A DNA stretch of 64,000 nucleotides from Niastella koreensis GR20-10 (GTDB lineage: Bacteria > Bacteroidota > Bacteroidia > Chitinophagales > Chitinophagaceae), in assembly GCF_000246855.1 (NCBI RefSeq), contig NC_016609.1, forward strand, positions 3,224,001 through 3,288,000, written 5' to 3'. A program made the translations under genes and the position numbers. Under the pieces are notes generated by a model that worked only from the letters and a program-made list of their open reading frames with translations, was not told the DNA's origin and searched no databases. Within the stretch, counting starts at the first letter, position 1, and the number at the start of each line of letters is the position of its first letter. Below are positions 9,099 through 17,381 of this stretch, piece after piece.

Positions 9099-9143
9099 AT
9101 TCTGATTGCTGATTTTGAGATTTTAATCTCAAAATATTCCTAA
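9099..9143. repeat. Word-repeat element (GATTTTGAGATT type) at the 3' end of the PKD gene
   Basis: ATTTTGAGATT (9112-9122) and AATCTCAAAAT (9125-9135) form a perfect 11-bp hairpin with a 2-nt loop. The stop codon of the PKD-domain gene (9129) lies inside it. The flanks TCTGATTGCTGATTTTGAGA and ATTCCTAAG recur in the element at 29350-29443. Confidence 0.7.
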
Positions 9144-10175
9144 GAACCCTTGTTTCATTTTAAGGCTCACGTTTAATCCAATGAGGCAGTTGGTTTCACT
9201 GCTTTTTATTTGTTGTACGTTCAGTTGTTTTATTTTCTTATCGTTTTTGATAGAGCTGAGTTTGGTGCAGAATTGAGTAAACGTGATCTCTGTGCCATTT
9301 AGACTTACGGGCACATTCAGGTTGTTACAGAAATATTGCGAGAAGTTTTCTGGTGTTAAATAATTGTTTACCACGCCGCGCAATTTGGTCTCCAGTTCCT
9401 GTTTGCTGATGTTTACGCCCTGCGGTTTGGGTGGCTCAGTAACTGCAGGCTGCGGATGATTTTGTTCTTCCAACGGCGGCGCCTGTGGCCTGGCCGGCAC
9501 AATTACAAAAGAAGGGCCCGATGAACGGGGCGTGTGGGCATTTGATCTGGATGGCGCCACGGCCTTATCGTTCACATATACTTTACAAACTCCCAGTTGT
9601 TTGGGGTCGTTGTTCAACACCAGGGAAATGGTTTTTAAGCCCGGGGTTTTATATACGTAACTGGCAGTGGAAGCGGTAGCGTCAATAACGGCGGTTTCGC
9701 CAAAACGCCATTCCCAGCTGTGAGCGCCGGGGGTGGTATCCTGGAAGGTAACGGCTTTACCCACTTCTGCCTGCTGCGGACAAATAAACCGCGGCAGCAG
9801 CAGCGGGTTTTCCAGTTTGGGCGCCCGGGTAATATAAATTGTTTTGTACTCCGTGCAGGTGCCATTGATGGTTAAAGCCACGGTATACTCGCCGGGCGAA
9901 TTGAAGGCATGCACCACCGAACTGATGTTGGTTTCACTGTTCTCGTTATCGCCAAAATCCCACTGAAATTCCTTTGCGTACAGGGCATCGGTCTCAAAAT
10001 GGATGGGCTCGTCCGTTCGGTAAAAATTCGCCTTTGCCTTTATATGAAAATCGAAACAATGTTCGTAGTTCTTGTATTTAAACCCGGTGATTATTAAACC
10101 CAGCAAGGCCACAATAATCATGGTGAGAATTACCTTTTCGTCGAGATAAGCCAGCTGTATTTTTTTATTTTCCAT
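9129..10175 (-). CDS. T6SS-associated PKD-domain membrane protein (TssP candidate)
   Basis: This 348-residue protein has one N-terminal membrane segment (about residues 14-34, VILTMIIVALLGLIITGF). Two PKD-type beta domains follow (about 45-118 with FQWDFGDNENSET and 125-205 with WEWRFGETAV). A Pro-rich linker (about 205-255) precedes a conserved C-terminal domain (about 260-348). Topology suggests an inner-membrane anchor with the PKD domains in the periplasm, so it may form part of the membrane-spanning complex that replaces TssJLM in T6SS-iii. Bacteroidota loci carry accessory membrane proteins named TssO and TssP, and this is my candidate for TssP. The name is inferred from position and topology, not from a certain family match. 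Confidence 0.8.
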   Translation of the reverse strand: MENKKIQLAYLDEKVILTMIIVALLGLIITGFKYKNYEHCFDFHIKAKANFYRTDEPIHFETDALYAKEFQWDFGDNENSETNISSVVHAFNSPGEYTVALTINGTCTEYKTIYITRAPKLENPLLLPRFICPQQAEVGKAVTFQDTTPGAHSWEWRFGETAVIDATASTASYVYKTPGLKTISLVLNNDPKQLGVCKVYVNDKAVAPSRSNAHTPRSSGPSFVIVPARPQAPPLEEQNHPQPAVTEPPKPQGVNISKQELETKLRGVVNNYLTPENFSQYFCNNLNVPVSLNGTEITFTQFCTKLSSIKNDKKIKQLNVQQIKSSETNCLIGLNVSLKMKQGFLGIF

Positions 10176-10199
10176 AATTTTACATTATTCCTGTTAACT

Positions 10200-10847
10200 A
10201 TGAAGCGAATGCAAATATTTCAATATAGATTCCCGGTTTCCCCACTTACCATTACGGGCTGGTTTTGCCTGGTAGTGTTCCTGACGGCCTGTTCCAGTTC
10301 GCGTAAATCAACCAACCGGTACGAGACCATTGTGGTGAAGCCCGCCGATCCGGCTTTGGCGCCTGCCAATGCCAGTGCCGAGCGGAAAATGTTCATCAAA
10401 TACGGCGCATACCTGAAAATCGATCCAGACAGTCTTAGCAACTATACCTTGTACGCCTTTATTGATAAATGGATGAAAACGCCTTATAAGTACGGCGGCA
10501 ATGATGAAAATGGCATCGATTGCTCGGGTTTTATACAGCGTTTGCTTAACGATGTATACAACATCCAGGTTCCCCGCACCTCCGCGCAACAGTTCTTTAC
10601 AAAAAATGTGGAGCCTTTTCATGGTAAAAATTATTTTTCTGAGGGCGACCTGGTTTTCTTTTGTACGGTTCCCGGCCAGCCTATCTCCCATGTTGGGATG
10701 TTTCTGCACAACCAGTATTTCATCAATGCCTCTACTTCCAGCGGCGTAAGCATTGCCAACCTCGATGATCCTTACTGGAAAAAACGCTTTGTGGCTGCCG
10801 GAAGAGTGCGAATCAAAAGCCAATCGACAATAAGCAATAGACATTAG
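10200..10847 (+). CDS. NlpC/P60 peptidoglycan hydrolase lipoprotein inside the T6SS locus
   Basis: This 215-residue protein has a lipoprotein signal (lipobox LTAC, Cys31) and an NlpC/P60 papain-like domain with GIDCSGF (catalytic Cys108) and ISHVGMF (His164). The usual third polar residue is Asn176 in YFINAST, where many relatives have His. Such enzymes cut peptide stems of peptidoglycan (D-Glu-DAP endopeptidases). It reads opposite to the tss genes. Its ATG is only 24 bp from the divergent start of the PKD-domain gene. The last ~9 residues (SQSTISNRH) are encoded by the left arm of the repeat at 10819-10935. It may open the cell wall for the T6SS channel, or be an unrelated housekeeping hydrolase. 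Confidence 0.88.
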   Translation: MKRMQIFQYRFPVSPLTITGWFCLVVFLTACSSSRKSTNRYETIVVKPADPALAPANASAERKMFIKYGAYLKIDPDSLSNYTLYAFIDKWMKTPYKYGGNDENGIDCSGFIQRLLNDVYNIQVPRTSAQQFFTKNVEPFHGKNYFSEGDLVFFCTVPGQPISHVGMFLHNQYFINASTSSGVSIANLDDPYWKKRFVAAGRVRIKSQSTISNRH

Positions 10848-10935
10848 GCAATTGGCAAATTATACCCTAAACGGCGTCAGCTTACCTATATTCGGTCCCT
10901 TCGCTATTCGCGAACCCTTGTCTATTGTCAATTGG
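10819..10935. repeat. Word-repeat element (CAATAGACAATAG type) between NlpC/P60 and tssO
   Basis: The left side carries degenerate words (CAATCGACAATAAGCAATAG, TAGGCAATTGGC) and the right side TTGTCTATTGTCAATTG (10918-10934). Together they form an imperfect inverted repeat filling the gap between the two convergent stop codons. Similar words occur at 40199-40245 and 47341-47400. Confidence 0.7.
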
Positions 10936-11457
10936 TTAAAAACCTCCTGCAGTACTGGCTCTCCTTAACAGATCGATGTCACGGCGTGCCTGGTCCAGGT
11001 CGCGCTGGGTTTGTTCAAACTTGCTTTTATAATCATCCAGCTGTTTGGGCAAATCGCCCATGCTCACCACTTTATTGGTAGCATCCTGGTAGCGCAGGTA
11101 CAGATCGAGCACATTTTTATTCATACGGCTGTACATGCTGCTGTCCTTATACTGCAGGTCGGTGAGTTCACGCAATTTGGCGGCTATCTGCTGGTTCAGG
11201 TACATACTGTTTACGCCGGGTTGTTTCAGGGAATCTATCAGCATCTTGGCCTGGTCCATACTGCTTACAAATTTCTCCTGGGCAATGGTTTGGTTGCGGT
11301 AGCGGGTAACCTGTTCGCGCAATACATCGTTTTCCTTGTAGGGAATGCGCATATCGAAGTAGATGGCTCCAACAATAAGCCATACGGAGATGATGAAAAA
11401 GAACAGGAACTTTAAAAATGCGCGGTTTCTTTCCTTATGGTTTAATACGCTGGGCAT
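10936..11457 (-). CDS. tssO: T6SS transmembrane coiled-coil protein TssO
   Basis: This 173-residue protein has a basic N-terminus, one membrane helix (about residues 13-33, FLKFLFFFIISVWLIVGAIY) and a long coiled-coil periplasmic part. Heptad-like segments include VLREQVTRYRNQTIAQEKF and KSKFEQTQRDLDQARRDID. Size, topology and position right after tssK fit TssO, a Bacteroidota-specific T6SS membrane component. Its exact function in the membrane complex is not something the sequence shows. It starts 34 bp after tssK on the same strand. Confidence 0.82.
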   Translation of the reverse strand: MPSVLNHKERNRAFLKFLFFFIISVWLIVGAIYFDMRIPYKENDVLREQVTRYRNQTIAQEKFVSSMDQAKMLIDSLKQPGVNSMYLNQQIAAKLRELTDLQYKDSSMYSRMNKNVLDLYLRYQDATNKVVSMGDLPKQLDDYKSKFEQTQRDLDQARRDIDLLRRASTAGGF

Positions 11458-11491
11458 TTTTTATTGGTTTATTGATTGATGGTTCGTTTGA

Positions 11492-12673
11492 TTAATCTGC
11501 CAGGAAACTTCTTCTTTTCTTTGCCGGCGCGGTTTCGGTTTGCGGTAACAACACCTGCTCTTTCACAAAAATGCCGGTCTCCTTCTTCTTGCCTATGTAT
11601 TCCAGTCGCGACAGGTTGCTGAACAATGATGAAATGATCTGGGTAAACTGTAATACTTTATCCAGGGCATCATTGATGTCGAGGTGATTGTACTGGTAAC
11701 TGCACAAAGTGGTGATGGCCGATTCCAGTTCGCCCTGGCTTACCCCACACCATTCGGTGCAATAGCTGATCAGTTCATCTTTACTGGTGCCGGCATAAAA
11801 GTCCATAGTGTTTTTAATGAGTCGCGCCATACCAGTTACAGCGGTTATCATAAACACCGGTGGCTGATAGATGTAGGATAATTTGAAATTGCTGAACTCT
11901 GTGGCGGTGAACGCGCTCAGGTTCCTGCAGATCTCAAAGATGGCATCTGCCAGTTCGTTCTGCTGTTTCTTCTGAAAAATCTTTTGAATGATCTGCAAAG
12001 CGTACAATTCCATTTGGCCAAAAAACTGTTCCAGCCCGGCATGCACTTCCAGCAATTCATAATGGCTGTTTACTGCCGTACAGGGCGGAATATAACTCTC
12101 CACCAACCGCACCGCCTGATCTTCCACCATCACCTTGCCCACCGGCACCTGGAATTGTCCCAGCGAAAGCGGACTGGTTTCCTGTGCTGGCAATAAGGTG
12201 AGGTAATATACCGGCATGGTGAATGGCATGCGTGGTGGTGTTTCTTTGGGATCGGCAGTACCAAACGGTACGCGCTCGTATGGATCTATGCTTAACACCA
12301 CATAATAAAAGGCACTCCGGTCTTTCAACTCACTAAATGGTACCTGTAATCCCGGAATGGTAGCTGATAACTGCTGACCGGTTAAGGCAGTATCCGTATC
12401 AAACTCCATTACATACCCGCCGCGGGAAATCGCCCGGCAGCGTTGAATGCGCAGGTGAACGGTTTGTTCATTATCGAGCGACAGGAATAATTTAGCAGAA
12501 GTATGATGCCGGTCGAACACCGGTAACAACCCATAGTTGTGTTCATTTAAAAAACTGCTTACGGTATGGGCCTGGCGGTAAGTGAATGCGTTATCCTGGG
12601 CAATAAAATGCGTTTTGTTGATCTTCATCCCATCTACCCAATTCACAGGTAAGTATTCAGTATTTGACTGCAT
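11492..12673 (-). CDS. tssK: T6SS baseplate protein TssK
   Basis: This 393-residue protein matches TssK, the trimeric baseplate subunit that links the TssEFG wedges to the membrane complex. It has the typical beginning (LPVNWVDGMKINKTHFIAQDN, in the style of the family's W-x-G-M-x-L-x-x-x-H-F motif). A beta-rich N-terminal shell domain comes first and a helical C-terminal half follows. Length is close to the family norm (about 400-450 residues, Bacteroidota forms being shorter). It lies between tssN (30 bp) and tssO (34 bp) on the same strand, consistent with one transcript. Confidence 0.87.
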   Translation of the reverse strand: MQSNTEYLPVNWVDGMKINKTHFIAQDNAFTYRQAHTVSSFLNEHNYGLLPVFDRHHTSAKLFLSLDNEQTVHLRIQRCRAISRGGYVMEFDTDTALTGQQLSATIPGLQVPFSELKDRSAFYYVVLSIDPYERVPFGTADPKETPPRMPFTMPVYYLTLLPAQETSPLSLGQFQVPVGKVMVEDQAVRLVESYIPPCTAVNSHYELLEVHAGLEQFFGQMELYALQIIQKIFQKKQQNELADAIFEICRNLSAFTATEFSNFKLSYIYQPPVFMITAVTGMARLIKNTMDFYAGTSKDELISYCTEWCGVSQGELESAITTLCSYQYNHLDINDALDKVLQFTQIISSLFSNLSRLEYIGKKKETGIFVKEQVLLPQTETAPAKKRRSFLAD

Positions 12674-12702
12674 GCTTGATTAGTTTAGTATTTGTTCGTT
12701 CC

Positions 12703-13572
12703 TTAGTTTTCAATTATACGGCTGCACACTATTACATCATTTTCCCTGATGCGATTCAGGAAAATGGTTTTATCTGCATCCATGTAGGTGGTTAGTATGG
12801 TATACCATTTTGGTTTTTTGTAAAACATCCAGCCATGTGGTTTGCCTACACCGCTTGAATAAAGTATCTGTCCCTGCGGATGCCGCTCATTGTAATCGTT
12901 GATGAAATAATAGAACAGTTCACCCAGTTCCATATCTACAGGCGCTTTGGCCCTGAAGTTGGTGAAGAACGAATCCTGCCCGTTCTTTTGAAATTCAAAG
13001 CTGATGAGCAACATATTTTTCAGCTTGCTTTCTTCGGGATCTTCCATGGGGTCATGCACCGGGTAATACCATTGGTTCAATACTTTGGGCGGAATGGCCA
13101 GGGCGGTCAGGAAGGTGTGCCATACAAACAGGGGAATAATAAAAAATATGGTCGACCACATCATTGGTATTTCCAACCCCTCCCGGTTTACCCAGCGGTA
13201 CGTAAGCATAAAACAAATGGCGCCGGCCAACGCGATCAATACCGTGAAAATAAGATCGGGCCAGAAAGATTGCTTGTCTTTACCCCAATCCATTTTTCGT
13301 TGCATCATATAAATATGCAAACCGCCATATAGCAGGAATAAAATCTGGAAGAAAATAAAGTACCTGTTGTAGTTAGAAAAAAAGCCGGCTGCAATGAATA
13401 GACCGGTCAATGCAAATACCGCCACAGAAATCAACAGATACCAGATAGCCCTTTTGCTGAATGGTTTAAAACTGTTACGTATTTTTTTGGCGAATATGCC
13501 TATGATCGCTGAAAAGCTCACCAGGCTTATTCCCAGGTACAATAACAATCTGTTAAGTTCAGGTGAAAGCAT
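12703..13572 (-). CDS. tssN: T6SS polytopic membrane protein TssN
   Basis: This 289-residue protein has five predicted membrane helices in the first ~175 residues (LLLYLGISLVSFSAIIGIFA; the AIWYLLISVAVFALTG region; YFIFFQILFLLYGGLHIYMM; the LIFTVLIALAGAICFML region; STIFFIIPLFVWHTFLTALA). A cytoplasmic C-terminal domain of about 110 residues follows. This is the architecture of TssN, a hallmark of T6SS-iii and part of the membrane complex that substitutes for TssLM. It lies between tssG and tssK on the same strand. Confidence 0.87.
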   Translation of the reverse strand: MLSPELNRLLLYLGISLVSFSAIIGIFAKKIRNSFKPFSKRAIWYLLISVAVFALTGLFIAAGFFSNYNRYFIFFQILFLLYGGLHIYMMQRKMDWGKDKQSFWPDLIFTVLIALAGAICFMLTYRWVNREGLEIPMMWSTIFFIIPLFVWHTFLTALAIPPKVLNQWYYPVHDPMEDPEESKLKNMLLISFEFQKNGQDSFFTNFRAKAPVDMELGELFYYFINDYNERHPQGQILYSSGVGKPHGWMFYKKPKWYTILTTYMDADKTIFLNRIRENDVIVCSRIIEN

Positions 13573-13582
13573 AATAGGATAA

Positions 13583-13620
13583 ATTGATAATGTGATAATT
13601 AGCTAATGTGATAATGAAAA
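13583..13620. repeat. Word-repeat half element (TAATGTGATAAT type) before tssN
   Basis: Tandem degenerate words TGATAATGTGATAATTAGCT and AATGTGATAATG occupy the tssG-tssN gap. They resemble the arms of the element at 37789-37868 but no opposing arm is present here. Confidence 0.5.
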
Positions 13621-13633
13621 ACAAATACAATCA

Positions 13634-14569
13634 CTAAATGGCAGCGAACCCTAATATCGGGGATTCATCTGCGCTCAGTTCAACCAAAACACGGGCACGA
13701 TCAACTTCTACATTTATAATGATATCGGCTTCCGCCGGTGCGAAATAATTATTGAACACCTGTAATAACAGGTCATTGTCGCCGCCGCTTACATAATCAG
13801 CCGGTTTCGATTGCTGCAAGAGGCCAATGTTGTACTGTAAACAGGGATAATCTTCCATAAAAGTTTGCCCGCATACAAAATCATTACCCAGTTCGCCCAT
13901 GCCCAGGCTGTTGTCTTTACCGGGCGCCACACAATTGGCCGGTGTTACCTGCTCGATGGTTACATCTTCCTGTAACAATATCTCCAGGCATTTTTGCATT
14001 AATTCAATATCACCGGCAATGGCATGTGCATAGGGTAACAGCAGTACCAGCAGCATGGCCGAAGTTTTGTTCAGCGCTTCGGGAAACTCCCAGAAGGTGA
14101 AAAAATAATCGTTCAGCAGGCCATTGTCCATCCCGGCCAGCAGGTTTTCTTCTTCCTGTTCCATCAGCACCCGTTGTCTGAACAAACTGTTTTCAACAGG
14201 TTGAAAGAACTTCCGGGCAGCCAGTTCTTTTTTGCGGTCTATCCGGCTTTGCGCTGCCAGCTCGGTAGCTGCATTTGATTTGGTGCCGGTATACGACTGG
14301 TGAAAAAGCCCCTCGGGCACCAGGTCGTATAAACCGGATCGTGATAACCGCAGTTGCAATAACTGGTGCCGCCAGGCATCGTCGATCTTATTTATCGCAT
14401 ACACATCCGTCCGGTATTCCCGGAAAAAACGGCCGTCGTGCAACACAACAAAATCATCGGGGTGCACATTGTTTTGCAATGCGTGATTGGCCATCACCTC
14501 CGCTTTTATATCGTGCAGGTTGCCCAACAGCTCGTTAAAGAATTGTTCTATGGCTTCGTGTCTTGTCAT
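13634..14569 (-). CDS. tssG: T6SS baseplate protein TssG
   Basis: This 311-residue protein lies directly downstream of tssF and upstream of tssN, the usual place of tssG. Family-like features include the N-terminal helix (EAIEQFFNELLGNLHDIKAE), a central helical segment, and a C-terminal beta region ending VDRARVLVELSADESPILGF. TssG joins TssF and TssE in the baseplate wedge. Sequence similarity of T6SS-iii TssG to the classical family is low, so the call rests mainly on size and gene order. The 137 bp between it and tssF hold a repeat. Confidence 0.75.
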   Translation of the reverse strand: MTRHEAIEQFFNELLGNLHDIKAEVMANHALQNNVHPDDFVVLHDGRFFREYRTDVYAINKIDDAWRHQLLQLRLSRSGLYDLVPEGLFHQSYTGTKSNAATELAAQSRIDRKKELAARKFFQPVENSLFRQRVLMEQEEENLLAGMDNGLLNDYFFTFWEFPEALNKTSAMLLVLLLPYAHAIAGDIELMQKCLEILLQEDVTIEQVTPANCVAPGKDNSLGMGELGNDFVCGQTFMEDYPCLQYNIGLLQQSKPADYVSGGDNDLLLQVFNNYFAPAEADIIINVEVDRARVLVELSADESPILGFAAI

Positions 14570-14579
14570 TGTTGTAAAT

Positions 14580-14706
14580 CGTGAAACGTCAAACTTGAAA
14601 GGGCTTGCGATAATTCGGATTTCCGTGTTAACTTGTCAACCCGTCAACTTGTAAACGCCGGTTTCCCTCCTTTAAAAACCCTATCAACCTTGTCAACTTT
14701 ATCAAC
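14580..14706. repeat. Composite word-repeat element between tssF and tssG
   Basis: It holds CGTGAAACGTCAAACTTGAA, a core GCGATAATTCGG, then CGTGTTAACTTGTCAACC and further TCAACTT words. The same order (CGTGAAAC word, GCGATAATTCGG core, GTTAAC/TGTCAACC words) occurs at 1163-1266. Confidence 0.7.
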
Positions 14707-16575
14707 TTAATTCTCTTGTTCTATAAATACTCTAAACGGAGTCAATCCGGCTGATTTGGAAGCCAACTTCAGCACTAAACTTTCCTTCCAGTACTGCAGC
14801 TGGTTTTTCTCCTGCGCATCCATAAAGTCTTTCCGGCTCAGTTTAATGGTAACGTCTATGGTTCGGATAAAACCCTGCGATACCTGGCGCGGCACCATCA
14901 CGCCTTTCTTTACTTCAATATGTTTGGCCGTATTGCCCAATTGCAAACGGCAGAAGATCTTTATGTCCTCGAGGCTGATCAACCTGTCCCGCGATAACAG
15001 GGCCGATTTATACGCTGTAATGCTTTCCGAGGCGCTTAACCGGTTGCGGCCGCCAATGGTGGTGGTGATCAGCGTACAATTACCCTGGTATAAACTGGAT
15101 GTTTTATACGATTGCAGCGTGGTGCCTGCCTTTATATCGTTTCCCTGTTCAGCCGCAGTGCTCCAGTAGGAGATGGTAAGGTTATTCAGTTTTGCCTTGT
15201 CGTCTTTTCGCACCACCAGGAAGGGGGTGTACTCGCGGTTCAGTTCGCGGGTGATCATTTGCTGTTCCAGCTTGTAAATGATCGTTTGCAACTGCTTTAA
15301 TTCGCCCGACAAAAAATCCCGGCCCAGCACCGAGAAGGCAGCGCTTTCATCGCTCAGCAACTGAACAATGTTCTCGATGATCATGGTAGCGTCGCGTTCA
15401 TCAAAGCGCCCTACTCCACCCTGGCGCAGGATCACCGTTAGTTTTTCCCGGGCATTTTTCTCCAATGCACGAATATTATAAATATGATTATCCTGGTCGG
15501 TGATCTCGTGCAGGTCAAAGAAAGTATCATTGATATACAGGGGCACAATATTCAGGATGTCGTGCATGTGGTGCAGCGTTTCGTGCAGCCTGCCGTTGAT
15601 AACAGGAAAGCAATTGATATGGCACACCACATCCTGTAATACGGAAGTAGCAATATTTTCAGGGAATTGAATCTTTATCCAGTGAACGTTGTCGGCCTGT
15701 AGCGATTGCAATTCTTTTTTATCAAATACCTGTTGTAATGCCATTGGCCAGCCACCAGGCTCCCCAACTGTTTTATCGCGATGGCGGATAGTAATGAACC
15801 TGGGTTTGTAATAGGCATTTACAAACTCCTTTAATTTCCAGGAGGCGGTATTCTTTCTTATCAACAACTGCTCAATGTCCAGGTGCTCACCGCTGATATT
15901 GTCCTGGTTATAACCGGGCACAACTTCCATTTCTTCATCGCCATAAAACCAGCGGGCGTCGGCCAGGTTTTTATAGAACAGTTCTTTATTTACTTCATTC
16001 CTGAGCTCAAAATAATATTGGGTGTTATGCAGCTTAATGCGGCTACCGGTAAGCCCGATCCAAAGTACCCGTTGCTCCAGTTCTTTGCCCGGTAAACAAT
16101 GCGTGATCACTTCTTTGGACACCATTTCCCGGTACCGGAACAATTGATGACCGGTAGCGAGATAAGAAACGGTGGCGGTATTTAATTGAAAGTTGCCGGT
16201 TGGCGTAAAATAGAAATCTCTGTAGCCGCTGGCGCCTGATTGATCTTCATAGTTCCCTCCTCTTTTTTGTGAGGTATAAAACTGATCGTCTGCTTTGAGC
16301 CAGCTTGTTTCATCAATTGAACGCGCACTTAAAATCCCATGCGCCGGTAAGGGACCACACAATACTTCAGGCGACAATAGCTGCACCATCCGTTCCAGCA
16401 AACGGGCTCGCGAAGCATGGATCTCGTTGGAGAGCTTTTCCAGTTCCAATGCAGTGGCGGAGAACAGCACATTCACCAGCGGGTCGAAAGACGATTCGGT
16501 TTCATCTTCCGGATAGCCCCACAGGCGCGCAGCCGTTTTCATCATCCGGTTCTTTATTTGTTCCCGATTTTCCAT
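14707..16575 (-). CDS. tssF: T6SS baseplate protein TssF
   Basis: This 622-residue protein corresponds to TssF, the largest baseplate wedge subunit, resembling phage gp6. The N-terminal region (MMKTAARLWGYPEDETESSF, then LVNVLFSATALELEKLSNEI) fits the conserved beginning of the family, where helices precede the phrase ERMVQLLSPEVLCGPLPAHG. The rest alternates beta-rich domains with a conserved C-terminal LKLASKSAGLTPFRVFIEQ. Length agrees with the family (about 600). It follows tssE by 71 bp on the same strand. Confidence 0.9.
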   Translation of the reverse strand: MENREQIKNRMMKTAARLWGYPEDETESSFDPLVNVLFSATALELEKLSNEIHASRARLLERMVQLLSPEVLCGPLPAHGILSARSIDETSWLKADDQFYTSQKRGGNYEDQSGASGYRDFYFTPTGNFQLNTATVSYLATGHQLFRYREMVSKEVITHCLPGKELEQRVLWIGLTGSRIKLHNTQYYFELRNEVNKELFYKNLADARWFYGDEEMEVVPGYNQDNISGEHLDIEQLLIRKNTASWKLKEFVNAYYKPRFITIRHRDKTVGEPGGWPMALQQVFDKKELQSLQADNVHWIKIQFPENIATSVLQDVVCHINCFPVINGRLHETLHHMHDILNIVPLYINDTFFDLHEITDQDNHIYNIRALEKNAREKLTVILRQGGVGRFDERDATMIIENIVQLLSDESAAFSVLGRDFLSGELKQLQTIIYKLEQQMITRELNREYTPFLVVRKDDKAKLNNLTISYWSTAAEQGNDIKAGTTLQSYKTSSLYQGNCTLITTTIGGRNRLSASESITAYKSALLSRDRLISLEDIKIFCRLQLGNTAKHIEVKKGVMVPRQVSQGFIRTIDVTIKLSRKDFMDAQEKNQLQYWKESLVLKLASKSAGLTPFRVFIEQEN

Positions 16576-16646
16576 TGTATATAATAAGTATGTTACTGGC
16601 TATAATGAATAACCAGGATGCTAATGATCAGGGCCTGTATCAACAA

Positions 16647-17081
16647 TTAACTATATGATAACGGGCTCACAAAAAAGCTGTCGCGGAAAGTAATGTCTTC
16701 GCTTGTAGCCGTGAGTCGGGCGGAAATATTAATATCGAGGCGTTTTTTAACGCGTCGTTCTGTAGATAGTGCGTTTACTTCTTCCTGTTTAACCAGTACA
16801 TCTACTTTAATGGCATCCAGTCTTTTTTCATGTTTGCGAATGGCCTGTAACAGGGATTCTTTCATCCATTCCTGTTGCCGGGTGCGGGCAGTAAGATTAT
16901 CAAAATCATGGTCCCAGATGGAATTGCCAAAGTCAACATCACTTTGCATTTCGCCAAATGCGGTGGTAATAATAAGATGCAGGTGATGGCCTACAGATTG
17001 TTTTAAGGAACAACCAGGATGCTCTTTCTTTTGCATCAGCAAGTCGGGATCCAATGGTAAGGTATAATACTTAAGCCGCAT
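16647..17081 (-). CDS. tssE: T6SS baseplate protein TssE (gp25-like)
   Basis: This ~144-residue protein belongs to the gp25/GPW family that initiates sheath polymerisation on the baseplate. It shows the typical HLHLIITTAFGEMQSDVDFG block followed by W-x-x-(D/E), a helix with RTRQQEWMKESLLQAI, and a strand pair with EKRLDAIKVDVLV. The start is set at MRLKYYTLPL (17081); an ATG 36 bp upstream would add residues not expected in the family. It is the first gene of the minus-strand tss series. Confidence 0.88.
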   Translation of the reverse strand: MRLKYYTLPLDPDLLMQKKEHPGCSLKQSVGHHLHLIITTAFGEMQSDVDFGNSIWDHDFDNLTARTRQQEWMKESLLQAIRKHEKRLDAIKVDVLVKQEEVNALSTERRVKKRLDINISARLTATSEDITFRDSFFVSPLSYS

Positions 17082-17381
17082 GATCTTAAAAGTTAATGTA
17101 TTGGGTATACGAGTCAACGCAACCAGGGAAGCGTGTCAAAAGGGGAATGTCTTGATCATGCTCTCAGTGCAGCAAAACGAAATTAGGACAAAAAAATATT
17201 CAATGCATAAATATTTATAACCAATTTACGTGCCGGTTGAACATCCGGATGTTTAAATTAGAATAAATTTCTGAAATTGGTGTAAAATTTGTTGCCAATC
17301 AGGGGTTGACGTTATAACCTTATTGGTCACGTCGCCACTGGTTTTGCAGAATACCCAGTTACCATTAATCAAACCTTTCTC
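17082..17381. promoter_or_regulatory. Divergent intergenic region between tssE and the lipase-like gene
   Basis: This 300-bp AT-rich region lies between divergent start codons and should hold promoters for both the tss operon and the alpha/beta hydrolase gene. A near-consensus TAAAATTTG occurs before the hydrolase gene (about 17281), one base longer than the Bacteroidota -7 box. I saw no clear operator. Confidence 0.4.
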
